DNA of 64,000 nt from Orientallactaga sibirica. Lineage: Eukaryota > Chordata > Mammalia > Rodentia > Dipodidae. The stretch lies in NCBI GenBank assembly GCA_036365145.1, contig JAEOAD010000001.1, positions 100,723,501 to 100,787,500 of the forward strand, in the 5' to 3' direction. The translations under genes and the position numbers were made by a program. Shown piece by piece: positions 49,886 to 59,649 of this stretch. Below the pieces are notes generated by a model. That model worked only from the letters and a program-made list of their open reading frames with translations. It was not told the DNA's origin and ran no database searches. The first letter of the stretch is position 1, and each line of letters opens with the position of its first letter.

Positions 49886-50109
49886 AATGTCACTGGGGGC
49901 TGATCTTAAGGTGTTAATGGTGGGTTTGAGATTCCATTGTAAAGATATACAAAGTGTGCCTAGAAGGAGTTCCTGAAGCTTGCTGTGGCTTGGCTACAAT
50001 AATTTTGCTCTGTGTGCCTGGTTGACTTTTTTTTTCTCTTTTGCTTGGCCCTAAGGGAGGCCAACTTCTTATGCCATTATGGAACTTCCCCTAGATCTGT
50101 AAGCCTCAA
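49886..50109 (+). mobile_element. MaLR-like LTR fragment inserted in integrase
   Basis: It is collinear with the LTR family at 1-278 and with the reverse complement of 57398-57779: AATGTCACTGGGGGCT, CTTAAGGTG, GGTTTGAGATTCCATTGTAAAG, GGAACTTCCCCTAGATCTGTAAGC. The LTR's first 100 bases or so and everything from the AATAAA signal onward are missing. No flanking duplication or poly-A is seen. Confidence 0.85.
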
Positions 50110-50189
50110 CATCTCAAAGGTCATCAAAATTTACAAACTGACTTCTCTGCCTCAGTGTAATACAGTCTCAAAAGCTACATGCTTCCACT

Positions 50190-50800
50190 TATTAACCCAC
50201 ATAAAAAAAAAATTGTCCAAACTTACAAATCCTGTCAGCCTTTCCTCCAGGTACCTCCTCTTCAAACTACAGGAGCCAACCCTCAGGGCTACGCCCTAAT
50301 CACCTTTGGCAGATTGACGTTACACACTATTCTCCATTTAAAAAAATTAAATATATTTTTCTCTCAGTTGATACTTTCTCCCATACTTGCTGGACATTGG
50401 CACATGCCGGGGAAAAAGACTAAACATGCTATTAGCCATATGCTTCAATGCTTTGCCACCCTTAGATTGCCAGATCAAGTCAAATTTTCTAATACCCACG
50501 GGGCCAGGCCATCATAAGCAAAAACAAAAGGGGGAATCCCTACCCCCACATGACCAACTAAAAAAGACATTATTACCTTAAATATTTTAAATTTTTCTAA
50601 AAAAGATAGACACTTGTCCCCTTTTCAAAAACATTGGACCTCAGCTGTTACAGCTCCATCTGGGTCAAATGGAGGGACCCATTAACTGGGGCCTGGAGAG
50701 GACCAGACCCCCCTCCTCACAGCAGGGAGAGGATTTAAATGTGTCTTTCCTCAAGAGGAAAAAAGACCCATTTGGGTACCAGCAAGAGACTTAAAATATT
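50190..50800 (+). pseudogene. Betaretrovirus-like integrase remnant (core and C-terminal domain)
   Basis: Across several reading frames the landmarks of betaretroviral integrase appear in order: KIVQTYKSC, WQIDVTH with the first catalytic Asp at 50316-50318, YIFLSVDTFS, KTKHAISHMLQCFA, then [36 protein letters not shown] (from 50664) and, after another frameshift, [10 protein letters not shown]. The second catalytic Asp and the Glu region are not found, which points to an internal deletion. At least three frame changes make it non-functional. Confidence 0.9.
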
Positions 50801-50928
50801 TACCCCAACAAGGGGACAATAACAATCTACTCTCCAGGGAGTGTTCCATCCCTGAGAACTGTGCCTCTGTTTCTTCCCCAGGAACGATTGGAGGTGTGGA
50901 TGCTGCTAGACCCAAATGAAGCCAGAAA

Positions 50929-51150
50929 AGCTCCAGAATTTAGAAAAGAGGAGACGGGACTTCCAAGACAACCCGCTGTGGATGGGCTTACATGGATTTT
51001 ACCCTACCTTCTCCCTCTCCTTGGACCCTTCCTTCTCCTTCTTCTTATCCCCACTATCGGGCCCTGTGTAATTAATAAGATTATACAATTCATTCACCAA
51101 CAGCTAGAGGCAATTAAACTTCATCAGGTCAAAATACCACAGGTTCGCAA
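50929..51150 (+). pseudogene. Envelope transmembrane subunit, C-terminal remnant
   Basis: A frame from about 50929 shows the membrane-proximal ectodomain signature RRRDFQDNPLW. After a frameshift near 51000, a hydrophobic span continues, followed by a cytoplasmic tail start with the conserved IGPC motif and KIIQFI. This pattern is shared by gamma-type and type-D retroviral TM proteins. The surface subunit, fusion peptide and heptad region are not found. The frame shift and missing upstream parts make it non-functional. Confidence 0.8.
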
Positions 51151-51216
51151 CTCAGAAGCTGGACTCTTCTTCCTACTGGCTGTCCACCTAGCATCCCTCC
51201 CCTGTCCTCCATCGAA

Positions 51217-51353
51217 CCAATGACAGGTAAGATCTCAGACAGGCTGAGACAACCTAAGACAGGTCATGGAGTGGATTTTCAATGGGCTAGAGGCATGGTA
51301 CTCAGTGACGGGTAAGATCCCCAGAGGGGGACAACCTAAGACAGGGGCCATGC
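51217..51353 (+). promoter_or_regulatory. Constitutive transport element (CTE)-like RNA motif
   Basis: Two copies of a paired motif lie between env and the polypurine tract. GACAGGTAAGA (51222-51232) is followed by AACCTAAGACAGG (51251-51263), and GACGGGTAAGA (51307-51317) is followed by AACCTAAGACAGG (51333-51345). In Mason-Pfizer-type retroviruses these sequences form the two internal loops that bind the export factor NXF1/TAP and carry unspliced RNA out of the nucleus. Local stems TCTCAG/CTGAGA (51233-51249) and CCCC/GGGG (51319-51329) cap each copy, and GCATGG/CCATGC (51293-51298, 51348-51353) closes the second. Confidence 0.85.
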
Positions 51354-51370
51354 TTTCCACCGTTCTTACA

Positions 51371-51387
51371 AAAACAAAAGGGGGAGA
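51371..51387 (+). other. Polypurine tract
   Basis: AAAACAAAAGGGGGAGA immediately precedes the TG of the 3' LTR. This is the standard position for the plus-strand primer. One C interrupts the purines. Confidence 0.93.
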
Positions 51388-51781
51388 TGTTGGGCCCTAA
51401 GAGGCCCCGGTGTGAAGCCTAGTGAAAATTTCTGAGCCTGACTAGAGTTTAGTGACCTGTCTTTGGCCAATTACTCCCGCTTAAGAGTGACTCAGCAAAG
51501 CCTAAGCCGAAACTGCCTCCGCCCAGCTACTGCTGATGTGGTGAAATAATATTGGCCCTTACACCTTTTTCCCACCCTCTTTCTCAAAACTAATATATAC
51601 ACTCTCTCATTACAATAAGACAAGTTCCTGCTTCGACACGACTCCCGGCTCAGTGTGTTTTTTCTCCGGTGTTTTGGGGAAAGGTCTGAGCCACCGACAC
51701 CCATCTTCCTGCTCAGTCTCAAGAGGAGCCACTGGCCCGGCTCTCTCTTCAGCTCTACCTGCCGGGGGAGAGGAACTGGCA
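51388..51781 (+). repeat. 3' LTR of the ERV
   Basis: It runs TGTTGGGCCC to GGAACTGGCA and aligns over its full length with the 5' LTR. It keeps TATATA at 51594-51599. Several differences from the 5' copy are C/T or G/A changes, as expected from CpG decay. Confidence 0.95.
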
Positions 51782-51927
51782 TCGGTCCTTAGAACCAAAG
51801 TCTAATCTCATCCAGAAACATCACAGATGGAAGGTTTAGCCAAGAATATGGCTAAATCAACACAAGGTTAACTTCCACACAAGTGCCCACACTTCTATGG
51901 CTAACAGTCTCTTAAAAGAGATTTTTG

Positions 51928-52076
51928 AGACAGGTGTGGTGGTGAACACCTTTAATCCCAGCACCTGGGAGGTAGAGGTAGGAGGATAGCCATGAGTTCA
52001 AGGTCACTCTGAGACATAGTGAATTCCAGGTCAGCCTGGACTAGAGTGAGACCCTACCTCAAGAAAACAGAACAAA
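51928..52076 (+). mobile_element. B1 SINE
   Basis: ACAGGTGTGGTGGTGAACACCTTTAATCCCAGCACC head, GGAGGATAGCCATGAG, GAATTCCAGGTCAGCCTGG and an A-rich end with AGAACAAAA. Confidence 0.93.
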
Positions 52077-53733
52077 ATATGTGTGTTTGACCAACACTAA
52101 TGTTTGTTTTATTTCACAGAAGGAAATTCTTTGACCCTTTATATGTTTTGGTTTGAGGTGAGTGTTTTGTATGTTTGGGTGTTTTAAGTTTGTTGTTACA
52201 CATCAAAATATGTTCCCCATTGTGTTTTTTTTGACATATTGAAATATATATTTTATTACAAATGATCTCCATTCTACCTTTCCTTTATGATACAGCCAGG
52301 ACATTATGTTGATTCATTTCCAAATGATGTGTCTAGGTAGGTTATTCAAGACAGGAATGTCATCTCTGGATGGTAAGGGAACCATTGTGACGTCTTTGTT
52401 ATTAAAGGGAGAGTGCTTCAACCCCTTGTGTTTTAAAAACAAGAAGTCTGCAACACGAGAGAGTTAAACCAGGAAAAGAAATCTTCCTGTTACCATTTTC
52501 CCAATTCACTTGACTTTCCATTCTCATTCAAATTCAAGAAAGGAGAAAGCCAGTATCAGCAATCCATTTAATTAAAGTCCATTCCCACAAGCCAGGAAGG
52601 AGATAGTTCAGAGTTGATTGAAATTGAATATGCATGACAGAAAGAGGCGCTAAAGGATGCCTTTACTCCTGATGCTGCACCACAATGAAAGTTCAGTTGC
52701 CAATCATAACATCCCACATCTTCACCATTCAGAGACCCATTGTAGTGAGCAGTGGAGAACTCCTTTTCCTATAACTTCTGAGTCAATCTTAAATGCTTTG
52801 CTACCTGGGGTGAGTACATACAATACCACTGGGAACTTAGAAATGCCTAAATGAGATAGCCAGAGACAGAGATAATACAAAACAACAAAGACATCCTTTT
52901 GATGATTGTTATCCAACAAACTGAATTGGCTTTTGGATGATGCCACAGCATAAAGACATTTTGCTCCCACCTAAAGTCCCATTGAGTCATATTGAGGAAC
53001 AATATGACTATGTTGAGAAGTGGGAGTGCCTTGCAGAGGTGCCCTGGGCCATGGGGCAGCACCATGGAGGGCTTTGAAGCCGACTCAGAGGAGTGCTTTG
53101 GGTCTCTCAGAACTGAATTAGTTACACAAGAATGAGACATTAGAAAGCCAGGCCCCTGAGCACTTGGCCTCTTGTCCATACTTGCTTCCCGTTCTGTTGC
53201 TCTTCCATGTGACTCAGCTAGAGCTTCCTTGGGAGACATCAACATCATAATTCCTGCATTTTTCAGAAACAAGAATGATAAGATAATAAATATCTATACA
53301 CATCACTCAATATCAGGTATTTTGTTATAGAAATAGAAAATTAGTCAAGACACATGGAGAATCATAAAATCCACCACACCAAGGGAAAAAGGGGATAATG
53401 ACAACATCATTCCTTTGAAAATGTGTGTGTGGTGCCCGTTCATATGTGTATGGATGTTCATAGGCATGTAGTGCATATTTTTCTGGGGGACCAGCTTTTC
53501 ACTGCTAACATTAAGAATCCTTTTGATTTGAGGGAAAAAAAAGGAGTACTTTGAAAGTTCAAACTACTTTAGCAAGGCAATTTTTTATTGTTACTTTCTA
53601 TTTCTTGTAGCCAAAGGATTTCCTAACCAATATGACTTTCAAAATGTAATTGCCTTACTCTGTGACATTAAGATAATTTTCTCTTCCCAAGGGAAAGCTG
53701 CCTGCTAGTTTTAACTAAGAAGAAACCATTTAA
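52077..53733. other. Unassigned sequence with a 141-codon minus-strand frame
   Basis: The frame at 52847-53272 (minus) begins MFLKNAG and has a hydrophobic C-terminal half. I recognise no domain or family. Another 82-codon frame overlaps it. It could be an old pseudogene or LTR internal sequence, but neither is supported. Confidence 0.35.
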
Positions 53734-53745
53734 AAACTGTAAATA

Positions 53746-53958
53746 TGGGCTGGAGAGATGGCTCAGTGGTTAAGGCATTTGCCTGTGAAGCCAAAGGATC
53801 CTGGTTCAATTCTCCAGAACCCACGTAAGCCAGATGCACAAGGGGCACATGCATCTGGAGTTCATTTGCCAAGGCTAGAGGCCCTGGCATGCCCATTCTC
53901 TCTCTGTCTGCCTCTTCTCTCTCTCTCTCTCTCTGCTTGCAAATAAATAAAATAAAAT
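53746..53958 (+). mobile_element. B2-like SINE (short form)
   Basis: GGGCTGGAGAGATGGCTCAG head, GGTTCAATTC B box, AGCCAGATGCACAAGGGGC box, TC tract, AATAAATAAAATAAAATA tail. The target duplication AAACTGTAAATA / AAACTCTAAATA lies at 53734-53745 and 53959-53970. Confidence 0.93.
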
Positions 53959-54152
53959 AAACTCTAAATACATGTCCTTTATTTTCCTCGTCATTAAAAT
54001 TTTTTTAATGTCTTGATTTATCAGTAGCATGTTGTGACTTTCTATAAAAGAAACTTGATGTAAAACAAAGCCCAATCTCCAAGTCTGGGAAGAGAGAGAA
54101 AATCTTCAACTGGAGGCAAAGATAAAGAAGAGAGAGAACCTCAAAATTCAAG

Positions 54153-54157
<5 letters not shown>

Positions 54158-54199
<42 letters not shown>
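54158..54199. repeat. (GT)n microsatellite
   Basis: About 20 uninterrupted GT units in otherwise unique DNA. Confidence 0.97.
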
Positions 54200-54202
<3 letters not shown>

Positions 54203-54640
54203 GTGCATGTGCAGGTGTACATGCAAATGTGGACAGGCAAATGGACCAGCCTTAAATGTCTATTCCATTACCCCTGTCTGACTAGAGAGCTCCATCTCAA
54301 AGAGGCATTGTGAATTAAGTATAATTTGACAAAAAAATGTGCTGAATTTTTAAATAAACATCTATATTACAACCTTTGAGGAAGTTATAAATCAAATTAA
54401 TTTAGTAATGCCCAAAAACATGTATTAAATTCTAGTCCAGAAAATATGCATAATTTTATTGAACAAGGACACATAAAGAATTTCAGTGAGATTCCTCCCA
54501 CTGGGGACTGAGAAGAGTCCAGAAACCAACACAGATGATGAGCTGATTGTCTAGCATAGTGAGTATGGATTACAAGCCTCTGCTCTCAGGAGGTGCAAGG
54601 CCTGAGAACATAGATTCTACCTTGATCCCATCACTCCCAT
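54200..54640. other. Unique sequence
   Basis: I see no recognisable feature here. Confidence 0.45.
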
Positions 54641-54649
54641 TTTCTGAAA

Positions 54650-54877
54650 TTTTTTAAAAATTTATTTGCAAGTACAGAGAGAAAGACAGAAAGAAAGAGA
54701 GAGAGAGAGGGAGAGAGAGAGAGAGAATGGGCATTCCACGACCTGCCACTGCAAACAAACTCCAGATTCATGAACCACTTTGTGCACCTGGATTTACATG
54801 AGTGCTGGGGAATCAAACCCAGGTCATCAGGCTTTGCAGGCAAGTGCCTTTAAGTGCTGAGCCATCTCCCCAGCCTT
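54650..54877 (-). mobile_element. B2-like SINE
   Basis: The minus strand has AGGCTGGGGAGATGGCTCAGC, an AAGCCTGATGACCTGGGTTTG region, a core variant AAATCCAGGTGCAC and a TC tract (plus-strand GA at 54677-54725). Confidence 0.86.
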
Positions 54878-55312
54878 AATTCTCATTTTGTAAAAATATT
54901 ATTGACCCTTAAGATACAGTGCTTATAAGAATAAAATATCACCTTCCTTAATTTATTTTGATTCACCTAACAATAAAGACTAATAGTTTGGTAGATAGAA
55001 AATAAAGGAATGCTGGTGTTCTTTAAAAAAAAAATCACATAGCTCATATAAAAACTTCTCACTCCCAAAATGAAAAATAAATGTTTCATATGCATCACTA
55101 GGATTATAATGTAAACAGCTGTATACCAAAGCAAGATAAATTTATGTACAAACCACATTATTGAAGGAGGAAACTGCAAATATTAACTTTCTCTAACAAA
55201 CATTATCAATTTTATAAAGAGGCCCTAGAATAATATTATCAAATTAGAAGTGAAATTTTTCTTCCATTTTTTTAGCTGACTAAAAATGTTTTTCAAGTTG
55301 AACAGTCATCAG
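54878..55312. other. Unique AT-rich sequence
   Basis: A 70-codon hydrophobic frame on the minus strand is an expected product of AT-rich DNA. I see no other feature. Confidence 0.45.
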
Positions 55313-55324
55313 AAATAAAGGTTG

Positions 55325-55556
55325 TGGGCTGGAGAGATGGCTTAGGGGTCAAAGAGCCTGCCTCCTAAGCCTAAGAACTCTGGTTCAATTCTCCAGGGTT
55401 TAGCCAGACACAGTTGATGCAAGGGCACAATGCCGCACTTGCCCACAAGGGGGTGGACACATAGGAATTCATTCACAGTGGCTGAGAGGCTGCTGGCACG
55501 CCCATTCTCAATCTCTCTCTCTCTCTCACTGACTTTCCCCAAAAATAATAAAAATA
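55325..55556 (+). mobile_element. B2-like SINE, long subfamily
   Basis: The only plus-strand long-form copy. It shows the extra block AGTTGATGCAAGGGCACAAT and GCCGCACTTGCCCACAAGGG between the B box and the TC tract. The perfect target duplication AAATAAAGGTTG lies at 55313-55324 and 55557-55568. Confidence 0.93.
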
Positions 55557-55568
55557 AAATAAAGGTTG

Positions 55569-56059
55569 CATTCTGAGACTCTCATCTTCCAATGTGTGAA
55601 TGATGTTATTTACTGTCGAAGTGGTTACTGGGTAGTTATTTCTGAAAAATGATTGATTTTTTTTTTTATTTCTCTCAAGGAAACTCCTCCTTGATTTTAT
55701 CAGTACTAATAAAACTATAATGCCTTGAAAAAATCTAGTTTTAATTATTTTCCACCTAGAAAGTTTTAGAAACTTTTAAAATGCATACTAATTTTAGAAA
55801 ACATAAGCATAATTCCCTGAGCAGACTTTATCTAATGCTATAGTTTGGAAAATAAATATTCTAAAAGAGGGCTTAAGGACCCCAGCTGAGTACATTTTGA
55901 AGAATTGAAGGTACTGTCTTTCTTAAAGAATTTTGTGGTGAGTTTTGTCTGTAAATTGTATGTAAAGTTGGATATGACTATGGTAATAATTTTAGAATCT
56001 ATTGGAATTTATAAAATGTAGTGGGGTTTTTTTTCTGTCTTTTGGATTCACAGGAAAGA
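55569..56059. other. Unique AT-rich sequence
   Basis: I see no repeat, gene or regulatory element that can be supported. Confidence 0.45.
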
Positions 56060-56335
56060 ATTATCCACATAGCACATTTTTGTCCTGTCTCATCGGGTCT
56101 GTGGTAAGATAGCACATCATGATGAAAGAGCCTAAAGAAATGCTCACCACCTCCTAGTCTAAAGAGAAAAAGAGAGAAGACACAGCCCCAATGTCACCTT
56201 CAAGAGCACACCCACAGTGACCTAATGTCTTTTCATTGGCCCCAACTGTTAAAGGTCCCACCACCTACCAAAAGTACCACAGTTACAACCAAACATCTAC
56301 TACATGAACCTTCAGGAACACTTATCTACAACAAA
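56060..56335 (-). mobile_element. MaLR-type LTR
   Basis: The reverse complement has TTTGGTTGTAACTGTGG, GGTAGGTGGTGGGACCTTTAAC, GGGGCCAATGAAAAG and CATCATGATGTGCTATCTTACCACAG in MaLR order. Confidence 0.6.
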
Positions 56336-56533
56336 GAAAGACTTCAACTCGTTTTTTAATCTGTGGAGTTTAGTGTACTGAGATGCATCCTCATTGCGTA
56401 TTCATGAAAACTCTTGGATTATGTTCCTATGCAAAAAATCTGTTAGTCTTAAACTCAGAAAATTCAGGAATATGAACTATTATTTAATTCCTGAAGAATC
56501 AAAAATAACTGATGCTTTTAAGAATACACTCAA

Positions 56534-56782
56534 GGGCTGGAGAAATGGCTTAGCAGTCAAGGCACTTGCCTGCAAAGCCAAAGGACTCAAGTTCGATTCC
56601 CCAGGACCCATGTAAGCTAGATATATAAGGTAGTGCATATGTCTGGAGTTCATTTGCAGTGGCTGGAGACCTTGGTGTGTCCATTCTTTCCTTCTCTCTC
56701 TCTCTATTTCTCTCGGTCTCTCATCTGCTTCTCTGTCTCTCTCAAATAAATAAATAAAATAAAAATACAAAAAAATTAAAAT
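56534..56782 (+). mobile_element. B2-like SINE (short form)
   Basis: GGGCTGGAGAAATGGCTTAGCAG head, intact GTTCGATTCCCC B box and an extended TC tract. The target duplication AAGAATACACTCAA / AAGAATCCACTGAA lies at 56520-56533 and 56783-56796. Confidence 0.92.
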
Positions 56783-56796
56783 AAGAATCCACTGAA

Positions 56797-57392
56797 AATT
56801 TCCTTATTTTCCTAGGGAGGACATTCACTCTACCTATTATTTTATTATTTTATTTCAATACCACCAACACTCCTATAGAAAGAATATGTCATGGAGATGA
56901 CATTCAACAGAATGAGAAATATCATAAAAGTTAATTTCAAGTCTTCTTCTAAAATATATAGCAAGGCACACACTTATCCTTATGACATTAAAATAGTGAC
57001 TATAAAAGTGTTTGTGATAACTGTTATGCAGCTTCCACTTAAGGTTTATACAAGTTGATACTCAATTATGGAAGAAGAATTTTTTAAATAAATTGTTTTA
57101 TTTCTCAAGTGGAGTACAATGCTGCAGTGAAAGCATTAAGCAACAAAAGCTATAAACAAAAACAGCCCAAACATAGGGTTATAAGAGAAATAGTACATAA
57201 ATTGAATTCTCTGATACTAATATAGTGTACATTATGTTATATTCTATAAAATGTAAAGTAAGGACAGTGTATATGTATAAATATGTATAATTTTACAGTT
57301 ATTTCACTAAAGTAGATCACCATTTAGGTTCAAATTTTATTCTGGGAATATGATAAATTTTGAAATGATTATAATTCTTAGAAAATTCATAG
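56797..57392. other. Unique AT-rich sequence
   Basis: I see no recognisable feature here. Confidence 0.45.
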
Positions 57393-57397
57393 GTGGA

Positions 57398-57779
57398 AGT
57401 AGCAGACAGCTTCAGGTTCGCTGAGATGAACATCAAGACCAGGCACAGTTATGGAGGAAGGGATATTATTTATTGAAGCTTACAGATCCAGGGGAAGTTC
57501 TATAATGGTAGGAGAAGCGGCCTGCCTTCACAGGGCCAAGCAGAGAGAGAAAAACCAACCAGCCACACAGCACACAGAGCAAAACAACAGCCAAGCCACA
57601 GCACACTTCAGGAACTCCTATTAGGCACACTTTGCATATCTTTACAGTGGAATCTCAAACCATCACCACACCTTAAGACCAGCCCCCAGTGACATTGCCT
57701 CTAGCAAGGTGATTGCAGATGCAAACTATAACTAATAAAACACTGAATATATTGGGGGACATACATTCAAACTACCACA
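57398..57779 (-). mobile_element. MaLR/ERVL-like solo LTR with perfect 5-bp duplication
   Basis: On the minus strand it runs TGTGGTAGTTTGAATGTATG to CTGTCTGCTACT, 382 bp, with AATAAA near the end. GTGGA at 57393-57397 and 57780-57784 is the target duplication. It provides a full-length guide for the copies at 1-278, 8973, 45561 and the fragment inside the ERV. Confidence 0.94.
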
Positions 57780-58041
57780 GTGGACCTAGAACATAATATG
57801 TTTAAGAGGCAAATTCTGAGCAAATGTACATGGACAAATGAACATACAAACACACACAGTCTTCTGATAATATAATATAAATACTGCATGCATAATCACA
57901 TTTGGAGAAAGAAATAGCTTCTATGACAGCCTATGATTGATGTACTAATGTTCAGAGATAAACTTACATGTAAATTCCTATCAAGGAAAAAAAGGAATGA
58001 TAATCTTTAACACTATCCCTTAGAAGTATAAATAATCTAAG

Positions 58042-58184
58042 ATGAGCCAGAAGTGGTGGCACACACCTTTAATCCTGGCACTCAGGAGGCAGAGGTAGGA
58101 GGATTGCCATGAGTTTGAAGCCACCCTAAGACTACATAGTGAATTCCAGGTCAGTCTGGGCTAGAGCAAAACCCTACATCAAAT
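58042..58184 (+). mobile_element. B1 SINE with 18-bp perfect target duplication
   Basis: GAGCCAGAAGTGGTGGCACACACC head, TTTAATCCTGGCACTCAGGAGG, GAATTCCAGGTCAGTCTGGG and a short A-rich end. AAGTATAAATAATCTAAG is repeated exactly at 58024-58041 and 58185-58202. Confidence 0.95.
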
Positions 58185-58202
58185 AAGTATAAATAATCTA
58201 AG

Positions 58203-58890
58203 AAAAGACATTTGAGCAAGTACTAAGCCTATAAATTTTAATGTATGTCTAATATTTTGTGAATTAGTCTTCATTATACTTAATTATAATAGCTCCTTAA
58301 TTGAGGCATATGTAGCTTACCCATGGGCCAACTGGTTCACCATCAATGATAACAATGCTGTAACATGCCTGACTTAAACAGCAGAACTTTCCCTGTCCAT
58401 AACCTTTGTCTGGGTCCTTCTTCAGAAATAAAGTATCTTTTCATACTTAAACTTAGGTGAGACAGCAGAATTTCCCTGTACAATATCTCTTACTACTTGA
58501 TTTTTGTGATCTTAATTAAGACATGTTCTTTCTGTCTTAATTAAAGAGTAATTTTAAAAGAGTAACAGATAAATCAAATTCTGACATATTTTCACATTTC
58601 CATTAAGGATTTTATTTATTTTTGACAGTTCATTCCTAAACCTACATTCTTCTCCCTCATCACTAATGATGAAGCATATGCTGCCATCTAATATCCTTCT
58701 GAAATGACAATTCTGCCAAAACATGCTTAAAAATGTGAAAGTAGACAAAAAATGTAAAATTGTTAAGTTTCTATAATGTATCAAAAATTTTAAGTGCAAC
58801 TCACTGAATGATCAATACAAAATACCTCATGGTTAGTGCTAGTGCTTTCATCTTATCCAAAGAATGTGCAATGTTTCAGGTTTGGTTATT
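58203..58890. other. Unique AT-rich sequence
   Basis: The 81-codon minus-strand frame at 58554-58799 has no domain. I see no other feature. Confidence 0.45.
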
Positions 58891-59056
58891 TTATAAGTGG
58901 GGGGAGCAGGGTATATTGCTGCTGAAAAGGAATGCCACATTGCTTACACCACTGCATATTTTGTGAATGGCTTATATAGGTAACTTGGGAATGGAACCTG
59001 GGCTGACAGGATTTGCAAGTAAGCACCTTTAACCACTGAGCCCTCTTCACAGCCCT
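58891..59056 (-). mobile_element. Old B2-like SINE (tentative)
   Basis: The minus-strand head GGCTGTGAAGAGGGCTCAGTGG and CAGGTTCCATTCCC B box are clear. The downstream part is badly decayed. Confidence 0.6.
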
Positions 59057-59387
59057 GACTTTTCAGATTTTAACAATCCAAAACAAGGCTTCTGCATATA
59101 TTACTGAGGTATGAGTAAGAGGTGGGGAGGAAGTGAGATGTTTAGAAAGGAAAAAAAAAAAAAAAAACAGGATCAAATGTGAAAGATCTAGAAAGACACC
59201 AGCAAAAGCTTTGCTATGACACACACAACTGACCAGGAGTGAGAATGAAATCAAAGGATAGGAGTGGGACCCTCAAAAGGCCAAAAAAATGGCAATGGGA
59301 TAGCTTGTCACTCCCCCTCTATTTCTTGAATGCCTCCTCTGAATAGATTAGATACTTAGTATTGATGGAAGCCCTGAGTAAAGCCCT

Positions 59388-59649
59388 GTTATTATTATTA
59401 TTATTATTTGGAGAGAGAAGCAGAGAAAGACAGACAAAGAGAGAGAGGGAGAGACAGACAGAGTTGGGCGCGCCAGCAGTCTGTCAGCTGCTGTGAATGA
59501 AATCCAGGTGCTTGCACCCCCTTGTGGGCAAGTGCGGCATTGCGCCCTTGTGTTACTTTGCATCTGGCTAAACGTGGGACCTGGAGATTGGAACAGGTTC
59601 TTAGGCTTAGCAGGCAGGCGCCTTAACCACTAAACCATCTCTCCAGCCC
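59388..59649 (-). mobile_element. B2-like SINE, long subfamily
   Basis: It carries the long-form block (plus strand CCCTTGTGGGCAAGTGCGGC, then ATTGCGCCCTTG) and the GGGCGCGCC sequence near the TC tract, also found in the copy at 2275. The target duplication AAAGCCCT lies at 59380-59387 and 59650-59657 (first copy overlaps the boundary by one base). Confidence 0.9.

Larger units (their letters stand above)
47855..51781 (+). mobile_element. Internally deleted type-D betaretrovirus-like ERV
   Basis: A 3.9-kb provirus with two LTRs (47855-48247, 51388-51781), a tRNA-Met primer-binding site, pol fragments, an env transmembrane fragment, a CTE-like RNA element and a polypurine tract. The flanks TCAGTC (47849-47854) and TCGGTC (51782-51787) look like a 6-bp target duplication with one change, the size expected for class II (ERVK/betaretrovirus-like) elements. 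By hand the LTRs differ at roughly 30 of 393 positions. Gag, protease, most of reverse transcriptase and the envelope surface subunit are not recognisable. Frameshifts and stops break all remaining coding parts, so it encodes no complete protein. Confidence 0.92.

Noticed and set aside
52847..53272. 141-codon minus-strand open frame as a gene
   Set aside because: No recognisable family. It overlaps another frame and lies in repeat-rich DNA. No initiation or poly-A context was seen.
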